This document shows positions 1 to 5,613 of a stretch of 7,219 nucleotides of DNA, in pieces. This DNA comes from Caulobacteraceae bacterium (lineage in GTDB: Bacteria > Pseudomonadota > Alphaproteobacteria > Caulobacterales > Caulobacteraceae). The DNA lies in contig JACDGF010000107.1 of NCBI GenBank assembly GCA_013815405.1, positions 1 to 7,219 of the forward strand. The letters are read 5' to 3'. The stretch's first letter is position 1. Each line of letters opens with the position of its first letter. Made by a program: the position numbers and the translations under genes. A model generated the notes under the pieces. The model saw nothing but the letters and a program-made list of their open reading frames with translations. It was not told where the DNA came from and searched no databases.

Positions 1-634
1 ACACCGCCCCGCCGCGCGCGAAGAACGCATTGGTGGCGTTGCAACTGGAGACGAATCCCGCCGGGTCGAGCATCAGGGCCTCGTCCGCCCCCGCCGCGAT
101 GGCCTCATTGAGGGCGATGATCAGGTTGAGCCGGCTGTGGGAATTGAGGCGCATGTCGAACATGTGCGCCGGGGTGCAGCGGACGGAGACGGTGCGGAGC
201 GCAAGGCCCGCGTCCGCCACGGCCGGCGCCTTGTATTCCGCGACGACCGCCACGGTGGGCCGGCCCAGGGCGTTGCGCGGATCCTGGTTGATCGTGGCCT
301 TGAGGCCCCGGGTGACCATCAGGCGGATGTGGACGCCGTCGGTCATGGCGTTGGCCTCGACCGTGCGCCGCAGGGCCGCCTCGATCCGGGCGCGGTCCAG
401 GCCGATGGCGAGCCCGATGGCCGCCGCGCCCGCGAACAGGCGGTCCAGGTGCGCCTCCAGGAAGAGCAGGGCCCCCTTGTGCAAGCGAAGGCCCTCCCAC
501 ACCCCGTCGCCCATGGAAAAGCCGGCGTCGAAGATCGACACCCTGGCCTCTTCGCGGTGAAGGAGGTCGCCGTTCAGCCAGACCAGGGCGCGATCGTTGC
601 GCGGATCAAAGGCGTAGTCCTGACTTCCCGCCAC
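1..634 (-). CDS. Class-IV PLP-dependent aminotransferase-fold protein (D-alanine/branched-chain aminotransferase type), 3' end cut by window
   Basis: The first 211 residues are visible; family members are usually about 280-310 aa, so roughly the last quarter is missing. The family is recognised from the N-terminal signature VSIFDAGFSMGDGVWEGLR (residues 32-50), IRLMVTRG (103-110), a helix ending in NEA (176-178), and EALMLDPAGFV followed by NATNAFF (185-205). Class-IV enzymes transfer amino groups between D- or branched-chain amino acids and 2-oxo acids, or lyse aminodeoxychorismate, in the cytoplasm. The start is GTG at 634, with AGGAGG 10 nt upstream; no in-frame ATG fits. It is divergent from mnmH across 57 bp. 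The oddity is that no lysine occurs between residues 136 and 211, where the PLP Schiff-base lysine should be. The motif there reads LNSHSRLN (163-170), with Arg168 where I recall Lys in close relatives, and Ser197 stands where most class-IV enzymes have the PLP-contacting Glu. The fold assignment is firm. Substrate and catalytic competence are unknown. Confidence 0.9.
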   Translation of the reverse strand, partial: MAGSQDYAFDPRNDRALVWLNGDLLHREEARVSIFDAGFSMGDGVWEGLRLHKGALLFLEAHLDRLFAGAAAIGLAIGLDRARIEAALRRTVEANAMTDGVHIRLMVTRGLKATINQDPRNALGRPTVAVVAEYKAPAVADAGLALRTVSVRCTPAHMFDMRLNSHSRLNLIIALNEAIAAGADEALMLDPAGFVSSCNATNAFFARGGAV

Positions 635-644
635 GGCGATGGCC

Positions 645-650
645 CCTCCT
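645..650 (-). promoter_or_regulatory. Ribosome binding site deciding the GTG start of the aminotransferase gene
   Basis: On the minus strand AGGAGG lies 10 nt before the GTG at 634. It is a full anti-16S match, and it supports GTG over any internal ATG; the nearest in-frame ATG would cut into the conserved FDAGFSMGDG motif. Confidence 0.7.
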
Positions 651-662
651 CGAAAACCCCCA

Positions 663-682
663 CTAGCCCGAAAATCCGCTAG
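663..682. promoter_or_regulatory. Inverted repeat CTAGC-N10-GCTAG in the divergent aminotransferase/mnmH control region
   Basis: Perfect 5-bp arms (663-667 and 678-682) flank an A-rich 10-bp spacer in the only non-coding gap between the divergent genes. The right arm ends 9 bp before the mnmH ATG. The spacing suits a dimeric DNA-binding regulator that could control both genes, but no regulator is encoded nearby. CTAG is rare in many proteobacterial genomes; on reading I saw only one other copy in this window (3946-3949). The function is inferred, and chance remains possible. Confidence 0.3.
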
Positions 683-691
683 GTTTCGACC

Positions 692-1759
692 ATGGTCGAC
701 ATCCTCGACACCGTGGATCGCGCGAGCCTCGCCGCCTTCGACGATATCATCGACGTGCGCACTCCGGCGGAGTTCGCGCTGGACCATGTTCCCGGCGCCG
801 TGAACCTGCCGGTCCTCACCGACATCGAGCGCGCGGAAGTGGGAACGATCTATGTCCAGGACTCGCGATTGAAGGCGCGGCGGATCGGCGCCGCCCACGT
901 CGCGCGGAACATCGCCGCCCACCTGGAGGGCGCGTTGAAGGACAAGCCCGGGTCCTACGCGCCCTTGATCTATTGCTGGCGCGGCGGGATGCGGTCGAAC
1001 GCCCTGGCCACGGTGCTCTCCCAGGTGGGCTGGCGCGTCACGGTCGTCGGGGGCGGCTACAAGACCTGGCGCCGGCATGTCACCGCGGCGCTCTACAACG
1101 CCGAGCCGGGGTTCAAGGTGGTGCTCCTGGACGGCTACACCGGCTCGGCCAAGACCGAGATCCTCGGCCGACTGAACGCCCTGGGTGTCCAGGCTCTCGA
1201 TCTGGAGGGCCTCGCCGGCCATCGCGGGTCGCTGTTCGGCGCCCTGGCCGGCCGTCCGCAGCCCAGCCAGAAGCTGTTCGAAACCCGCCTCCTCGCCCGG
1301 CTCGATGAGCTGGATCCCGCGCGGCCGGTCGTGGTCGAGGCCGAATCCAGCAAGATCGGCGAGCGGATGGTTCCGCCGACGGTCTGGAAGGCCATGGCCG
1401 GCGCCCCTCGGATCGAGCTTGGCGCGCCCCGCGCCGCCCGCGCCCGCTATCTCGCCCTCGCCTACGGCGACATCGCCGCCGATCGCGAGGCCCTGTGCGC
1501 GACCCTGGCGAAACTCCCCGGGCGCCATGGCGCCAAGCGCCTGGCCGCGTGGCGCGGATTGGCGCGGGACGGCGCCTTCGAGGCCCTTGCGGAGTCCCTG
1601 GCCGAACACCACTACGATCCGGCCTATGAACGGTCCCGCCGGGCGGAAAGCCGGCCCAGCCTGGGCGTGATCGAGATGGACTCGCTGGAGCCGGACGCCC
1701 AGGACGCGGCGGCGGCCGGCGTCGTTCGCCTGATGAGCGCGATGGGCGCGGCCCCATGA
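692..1759 (+). CDS. mnmH: tRNA 2-selenouridine synthase (rhodanese domain plus P-loop domain)
   Basis: MnmH (SelU/YbbB) uses selenophosphate to convert 2-thiouridine at the wobble position of tRNAs for Lys, Glu and Gln into 2-selenouridine, through an S-geranylated intermediate. The 355-aa protein is close to the 364 aa of the E. coli enzyme. Residues about 10-130 form a rhodanese domain whose active Cys95 sits in YCWRGGMRS (94-102). A P-loop domain follows, with GYTGSAKT at 148-155, then the family signatures [15 protein letters not shown] (169-183), QPSQKLFE (190-197) and VEAESSKIG (215-223). The last Gly of the classical GxxxxGK[ST] Walker A is Ala153 here, while Lys154 and Thr155 are kept. 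The ATG at 692 has only a weak AGG 8 nt upstream (681-683), but the rhodanese domain begins directly after it. The stop overlaps the selD start (ATGA), so the enzyme and the supplier of its selenium donor are translationally linked. The identification is very secure. Confidence 0.97.
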   Translation: MVDILDTVDRASLAAFDDIIDVRTPAEFALDHVPGAVNLPVLTDIERAEVGTIYVQDSRLKARRIGAAHVARNIAAHLEGALKDKPGSYAPLIYCWRGGMRSNALATVLSQVGWRVTVVGGGYKTWRRHVTAALYNAEPGFKVVLLDGYTGSAKTEILGRLNALGVQALDLEGLAGHRGSLFGALAGRPQPSQKLFETRLLARLDELDPARPVVVEAESSKIGERMVPPTVWKAMAGAPRIELGAPRAARARYLALAYGDIAADREALCATLAKLPGRHGAKRLAAWRGLARDGAFEALAESLAEHHYDPAYERSRRAESRPSLGVIEMDSLEPDAQDAAAAGVVRLMSAMGAAP

Positions 1760-2847
1760 CCCCGGAACCCGTTCGCCTGACCTCCCTCGCCCACGGCGGC
1801 GGGTGCGGCTGCAAGCTCTCGCCGGCGGTGCTCGAGGACATCCTCGCCGGCATGCCGGCCGGCGCCGCCTTCCCGGACCTGCTGGTGGGGACCGAGACGG
1901 CCGACGACGCCGCGGTCTGGCGCCTGAACCCGGATCAGGCCCTGGTGGCGACCACTGACTTCTTCATGCCGATCGTCGACGATCCGTTCGATTTTGGGCG
2001 CATCGCCGCGACCAACGCCCTGTCGGACATCTACGCCATGGGGGCCAAGCCGATCCTCGCCCTCGCCATCGTCGGGATGCCGGTGGGCAAGCTGCCGGTC
2101 GAGGCGGTCCGCGCCATCCTGGCCGGCGGCGCTTCGGTCTGCGCGGCGGCGGGAATACCGGTGGCGGGCGGGCATTCCATAGACAGCGCCGAGCCGATCT
2201 ACGGCCTGGTCGTCCTGGGCCTCGGGCGCCCGAACCGGATCCTGAGGAACAGCGCCGCGCGGGCCGGCGACGCCCTGATCCTCACCAAGCCCCTGGGGGT
2301 CGGGGTCCTGAGCGCGGCCTTCAGGCAGGAGCGGCTGGAGGCGGGGGGCTATGAGACCCTGCTGGCCTCCACGACCCAGCTGAACGCGGTCGGCGCCGAA
2401 TTGGCCGGATTCGAGGGCGTCCACGCGATCACCGACGTCACCGGCTTCGGCCTGCTCGGCCACGCCTTGGAGATGTGCCGAGGGGCGGGGCTTCACGCCG
2501 ACATCGAGGCCGCCGCGACGCCGGTCCTCGCCGGGGTCGAGGCCCTGGCGCGGGCCGGGATCCGGACCGGGGCGGCGGGGCGAAACTGGGCAAGCTACGG
2601 CGACGCGGTGATCGTGGCGCCCGGCGTCGCCGACTGGATGAGGGAGGTGCTGTGCGACCCCCAGACCAGCGGCGGCCTGCTGATCGCCGCGGATCCGGCG
2701 CGCGCGGGCGAACTACTGGCCCTCCTGACCGCCCGCGGCTTTCGCGGGGCCGCCCAGATCGGCCGCCTGCGCTCCGGCGTCCCGGGTGTGTCGGTGACGA
2801 ACCGCGCGCCGGCAAACACTTGTCAGGCGGCCCCCCCAGCCGGCTGA
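1756..2847 (+). CDS. selD: Selenide, water dikinase (selenophosphate synthetase)
   Basis: SelD converts selenide and ATP into selenophosphate, AMP and phosphate, supplying the selenium donor for MnmH and, in organisms that have it, for selenocysteine synthesis. At 363 aa it is slightly longer than the 347-aa E. coli protein and shares its numbering through the core. Catalytic Cys17 and Lys20 lie in HGGGCGCK (13-20); both cysteines there are ordinary TGC codons, so this is the Cys form, not a selenoprotein. Asp51, Asp68 and Asp91 (in [11 protein letters not shown]) and Asp227 (in [10 protein letters not shown], 227-236) match the metal/ATP-binding aspartates, and GGHSID (138-143) is present. 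The fold is the AIRS/PurM type, with an N-terminal ATP-binding and a C-terminal domain. The ATG overlaps the mnmH stop by ATGA and has no clear ribosome binding site, which suggests translation coupled to mnmH. The last 8 codons overlap the convergent transporter gene and lie beyond the conserved core. Confidence 0.97.
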   Translation: MTPEPVRLTSLAHGGGCGCKLSPAVLEDILAGMPAGAAFPDLLVGTETADDAAVWRLNPDQALVATTDFFMPIVDDPFDFGRIAATNALSDIYAMGAKPILALAIVGMPVGKLPVEAVRAILAGGASVCAAAGIPVAGGHSIDSAEPIYGLVVLGLGRPNRILRNSAARAGDALILTKPLGVGVLSAAFRQERLEAGGYETLLASTTQLNAVGAELAGFEGVHAITDVTGFGLLGHALEMCRGAGLHADIEAAATPVLAGVEALARAGIRTGAAGRNWASYGDAVIVAPGVADWMREVLCDPQTSGGLLIAADPARAGELLALLTARGFRGAAQIGRLRSGVPGVSVTNRAPANTCQAAPPAG

Positions 2848-4295
2848 TCGGGGGACGAGTCCGCCCGATTCCCGCCGCGCACGAAGAGCAGGCCGGCGAA
2901 CCCGATCGCCAGGAGCAGGGTGATGGTCGCGAAGCCGCCCTGCTGGGTCTTGAAGAATTTGGTGCCCTGGTTGACCAGCAGGGGGCCAAGCCAACTCGTG
3001 GCGGTCCCGGAGAGGGCGTAGACGCCAAAAAAGGCGCCGGTCTGCGCCGGCGGCGTGAGACGGGTCAGCAGGGTGCGGCTGGAGGCGTAGTGGGCAGTGA
3101 TGAAGACGGCGTTGGAAAAGCCGATCAGCAGGAAGATCCACTCAGGCAGGGTGCGGAAGAACGGGCCTTGCCAGAGGTCGGCGTGGGTCGCCGGGTCGAA
3201 ATGCCAGAGATAGAGGATCTGGTCGGGCGACATGCCCAGGAACGCGACGATCCCCAGCAGGGACATGCCGATCTCGATCTGGACGGCGCGCTTGGGCCCC
3301 AGAGCGTCATCCAGCCACCGCCCCACGAAGCCGCCCAGCACGGCCAATACGCTTAAGGTTATGCCGAAGGCCAGCATCTCCAGGGCGCGCCACCTCATCA
3401 CCCCGACGGCGTAGACCCCGGCGTAGATCAGGATGGCGGTCATGCCGTCGACGTAGAACATGCGCGCGGCCAGGAAGATCGCCGCGTTGCGGTAACGCCC
3501 GACCGTCCGGACCATGGCCCTGAGGTCCGAGGCGCCGCTTTTGAGGGCGCGTAGCACCGGGGTTCCGGTGCGCGGCGCATCGGGCGTGAAGAAGAAGAGG
3601 GGCAGGGCGCCCACCGCGAACAGGCCCGCCGCCATCAGGGCCACGACCCGTTCGGGCTCGTGCAGGGCGCGGCTGAGGCCGAAAAGGGGCGCCTTGGGGA
3701 TCAGGGGCCAGCCCGCCGTCTGGGCAAGGCCCGGCAAGGCGAAGGCCCAGGCGGTGAAGCCCAGCGCGATGACGGAGAAGAGGTTGCCCAGCGCCAGGGC
3801 GAGGCCCGAGGCCTTGTGCGCGGCCGCAAGCCCAGCCGCCCGCACCAGGAGGGAGTTGTGCACCACCTCCGACCAGGAGAAGAGGACGTTGATGGCGGCG
3901 ACGAGCGTCAGGGTCGCCATGACCGAAAGGCCGGTCTGATCGGCCCTAGTCCACCACAGGGCGGCGATCATCGGGACCATCAGGACGACGATCAGGGCCA
4001 GCCAGATCTTTCGCCGGCCGAGCTTGTCGATCGAGGCGCCGAGGAACGGCGCGGTGACCATCACCGCCCAACCCGAATACTGGCTGAACCGGGAGATGAG
4101 TTCCTGGCCCCTGACCGCGTCGCCGACCACCGTCCCGGCGACATAGGGCATGAAGATGTAGATGATGATCAGGACGACGTAGGGATTGCGCGCGCCCTCG
4201 AACAGCGACCAGCAGGCGCCGCCGAACGACAAGGGGGCCTTGCCGGCCTTGGGCGCCGCGACCGCGAAATCGGCTTCCTGGATGAATCCGGTCAA
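2823..4295 (-). CDS. MFS transporter of the UMF1 / Atg22-like family
   Basis: This 490-aa inner-membrane protein has about 12 hydrophobic segments, including ones near residues 38-58, 74-88, 97-114, 126-141, 163-190, 217-236, 271-300, 305-322, 340-355, 385-402, 421-442 and 454-473. The MFS motif A loop is [11 protein letters not shown] (86-96). HNSLL followed by [10 protein letters not shown] (147-172) and [12 protein letters not shown] with [19 protein letters not shown] (405-440) are the hallmarks of the UMF1 group, related to the yeast vacuolar amino-acid effluxer Atg22. Bacterial substrates are mostly unknown; amino-acid or small-metabolite export is only suggested by that homology. The start is TTG, preceded by AAGGA at an 8-nt gap; the next in-frame ATG is residue 49, inside the first membrane segment. 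Its 3' end overlaps selD tail-to-tail by 25 bp, and the hydrophilic tail after residue 474 is probably dispensable. It is divergent from the glycosyltransferase gene. Confidence 0.9.
   Translation of the reverse strand: MTGFIQEADFAVAAPKAGKAPLSFGGACWSLFEGARNPYVVLIIIYIFMPYVAGTVVGDAVRGQELISRFSQYSGWAVMVTAPFLGASIDKLGRRKIWLALIVVLMVPMIAALWWTRADQTGLSVMATLTLVAAINVLFSWSEVVHNSLLVRAAGLAAAHKASGLALALGNLFSVIALGFTAWAFALPGLAQTAGWPLIPKAPLFGLSRALHEPERVVALMAAGLFAVGALPLFFFTPDAPRTGTPVLRALKSGASDLRAMVRTVGRYRNAAIFLAARMFYVDGMTAILIYAGVYAVGVMRWRALEMLAFGITLSVLAVLGGFVGRWLDDALGPKRAVQIEIGMSLLGIVAFLGMSPDQILYLWHFDPATHADLWQGPFFRTLPEWIFLLIGFSNAVFITAHYASSRTLLTRLTPPAQTGAFFGVYALSGTATSWLGPLLVNQGTKFFKTQQGGFATITLLLAIGFAGLLFVRGGNRADSSPDQPAGGAA
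2833..2854. repeat. C-tract/G-tract inverted repeat at the convergent selD/transporter ends
   Basis: CCCCC (2833-2837) can pair with GGGGG (2850-2854) around a 12-nt loop holding the self-complementary AGCCGGCT (2838-2845). It sits where the two convergent genes end, and there is no other room for a terminator between them. It has no T-tract on either strand, so a classical intrinsic terminator is not supported. The run of seven C at 2831-2837 lies inside both reading frames. A structural role is possible but unproven. Confidence 0.25.
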
Positions 4296-4303
4296 ACGAT
4301 GGT

Positions 4304-4308
4304 TCCTT
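4304..4308 (-). promoter_or_regulatory. Ribosome binding site supporting the TTG start of the MFS transporter
   Basis: AAGGA on the minus strand is separated from the TTG at 4295 by 8 nt, an ideal distance. No in-frame ATG or GTG lies between them, so this site decides in favour of TTG. Confidence 0.65.
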
Positions 4309-4335
4309 AAGCGCCGGGCGACGCCCGCGCACGCC

Positions 4336-4363
4336 TTGGAAGCTCACCGTAGAGACCCACGCC
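4336..4363 (-). promoter_or_regulatory. Possible sigma-70-type promoter of the MFS transporter gene
   Basis: Reading the minus strand, CTGACA (4363-4358) resembles the -35 consensus at five of six positions. After 16 bp it is followed by TACGGT (4341-4336), a poor -10. It lies about 40 bp upstream of the TTG start, which would give a short leader containing the 4315-4327 inverted repeat. The weak -10 keeps confidence low. Confidence 0.25.
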
Positions 4364-4488
4364 CGCTTGTCAGCCGAAACTTCACGCCTACATGGGATAT
4401 GGCGCGCCGCGCCGCACAACCCGCCTTTTTTCGCGGGAACAAAATCGTCTTTCGAAGCCTCTTGAGGCATCGGGCGCATAAATTCGCG

Positions 4489-4493
4489 TGGAG
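4489..4493 (+). promoter_or_regulatory. Ribosome binding site of the glycosyltransferase gene
   Basis: TGGAG ends 8 nt before the ATG at 4502. It is a moderate match at good spacing, and it supports this start, which places the conserved N-terminal MKIAQVAP strand at residue 1. Confidence 0.6.
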
Positions 4494-4501
4494 TTCGTTC
4501 T

Positions 4502-5602
4502 ATGAAGATAGCCCAAGTCGCCCCTCTGTATGAGGCGGTGCCCCCCAGCCTGTACGGCGGCACCGAGAGGGTGGTGGCCCACCTTTGCGACGCCTTGAGC
4601 GAATTTGGCCACGAGGTGACCCTGTTCTCGAGCGCCGACGCCAAGACCCGCGCGGAGCTCGTCCCGGTGCGCGACCGGGCGATCCGCCTGGACCCCGCGC
4701 CGCTGAAGTCGGATCTGGCCGCCCATCTTTCCATGCTGAGCGAGGTTCGCCGCCGCCAGGACCGGTTCGACGTCATCCATTTCCATACCGACATGGTCCA
4801 CTTCCCGATGTTCGAGGACATCGCGGCGCGCACCCTCACCACCCTGCATGGGCGCCTGGACCTTAAGGATTTGCCTGAGGTCTACCGCCGCTGGCCGAAA
4901 TACCCCCTGGTGTCGATTTCCGATTCCCAGCGCGCCGCCCTGCCGTTCGCCAACTGGGCGGGCACCGTCTATCACGGTTTTCCCAAGGCCCTTTACCGCT
5001 TCGAAGCGACCCCGCGCGGCTACCTCGCGTTCCTGGGCCGCATGTCGCCGGAAAAGGGTCCCGATCGGGCCATCGCCATCGCCAAGCGCCTGGGCATGCG
5101 GCTGAAGATGGCGGCCAAGGTCGACGCCGCCGACGCCACTTATTTTCAAGAGAAGATCAAGCCGCTGCTCGACCACCCTCTGATCGAGTTCGTCGGCGAG
5201 ATCGGGGACGCCGGGAAGTCCCAATTCCTCGGCGGCGCCGACGCCCTGCTCTTCCCGATCAACTGGCCCGAGCCCTTCGGCCTGGTGGCGATCGAAGCCA
5301 TGGCCTGCGGAACCCCGGTCGTCGCCTATGGTCACGGCGCCGCGCCCGAGGTGGTCGACGATGGCGTCACCGGCTATGTGGTCACCGGCGAGAAGGAAGC
5401 GGTGGAAGCTGTGCGCCTCGCCCAGGGCCTGGACCGCCGCGAGGTGCGCCGGCGCTTCGATCGCCGGTTCTCCGCCGCGGCCATGGCCCGGGGTTATCTG
5501 GACCTCTATGCCGAGCGTCTGGCCCGCTGCCCGCCGGTTCGTGAGCTTGCCTCGAATCGGATCGAAGCGGAAAAGCCGAGGATCTTCGCCCAGAGCGCCT
5601 GA
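4502..5602 (+). CDS. Glycosyltransferase family 4 (GT-B fold, retaining)
   Basis: A 366-aa protein of normal GT4 length. The N-terminal Rossmann half starts with MKIAQVAPLYE and the acceptor-side loop YGGTERVV (18-25), a frequent GT4 signature. HFHTD follows near residue 96, and YHGF at 157-160 begins the linker to the second half. The donor-binding half has LAFLGRMSPEKGPDRAI, with Arg180 and Lys185 as the expected nucleotide-sugar phosphate ligands, and the E-x7-E motif EPFGLVAIE with Glu257 and Glu265. These features predict transfer of a sugar from a nucleotide-sugar with retention of configuration, in the cytoplasm; no signal peptide or membrane segment is seen. The acceptor and sugar cannot be read from sequence. 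The gene is followed after 11 bp by a debranching-type glucosidase in the same direction, which suggests a joint role in making and trimming an alpha-glucan or glycoside, perhaps a storage or stress compound. That role is an inference from context. Confidence 0.92.
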   Translation: MKIAQVAPLYEAVPPSLYGGTERVVAHLCDALSEFGHEVTLFSSADAKTRAELVPVRDRAIRLDPAPLKSDLAAHLSMLSEVRRRQDRFDVIHFHTDMVHFPMFEDIAARTLTTLHGRLDLKDLPEVYRRWPKYPLVSISDSQRAALPFANWAGTVYHGFPKALYRFEATPRGYLAFLGRMSPEKGPDRAIAIAKRLGMRLKMAAKVDAADATYFQEKIKPLLDHPLIEFVGEIGDAGKSQFLGGADALLFPINWPEPFGLVAIEAMACGTPVVAYGHGAAPEVVDDGVTGYVVTGEKEAVEAVRLAQGLDRREVRRRFDRRFSAAAMARGYLDLYAERLARCPPVRELASNRIEAEKPRIFAQSA

Positions 5603-5613
5603 GCCCTTCCACC

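Larger units (their letters stand above)
4296..4501. promoter_or_regulatory. Divergent intergenic control region between the transporter and glycosyltransferase genes
   Basis: These 206 bp carry no credible gene and must hold the promoters of both flanking units. They are clearly richer in A/T from 4425 to 4500 than the coding DNA around them. Short inverted repeats occur at 4315-4327 (CGGGCG-A-CGCCCG, in the transporter leader), 4401-4413 (GGCGCG-C-CGCGCC), 4420-4437 (CCCGC and GCGGG around a T-rich loop), 4451-4456 (TTCGAA) and 4457-4468 (GCCTC-TT-GAGGC). A CATAAATT stretch at 4477-4484, 17 bp before the glycosyltransferase ATG, resembles a -10 element, but I see no well-placed -35. Confidence 0.5.

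Noticed and set aside
30..682. Plus-strand open frames of 176 and 181 codons (30-560, 137-682)
   Set aside because: They are antisense to the aminotransferase gene, with arginine/alanine-rich low-complexity products and no family features; they are shadows caused by high GC3.
1798..1815. Possible selenocysteine at the SelD active site
   Set aside because: Both cysteine codons in the HGGGCGCK motif are TGC, with no in-frame TGA, so this is the cysteine form.
4401..4431. GC hairpin followed by six T as a terminator
   Set aside because: The T-run begins 12 nt after the hairpin, and a terminator here would sit between divergent genes with no upstream transcript to stop.
4436..4465. GGAAC as a possible general-stress (EcfG-type) -35 element before the glycosyltransferase
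   Set aside because: No GTT-type -10 follows at 16-18 bp (the bases there read AGCCT), so the two-part promoter is not present.
3946..4842. Minus-strand frame of 298 codons spanning the intergenic region
   Set aside because: It crosses both the transporter start and the antisense of the glycosyltransferase; its last part is an out-of-frame reading of the transporter.
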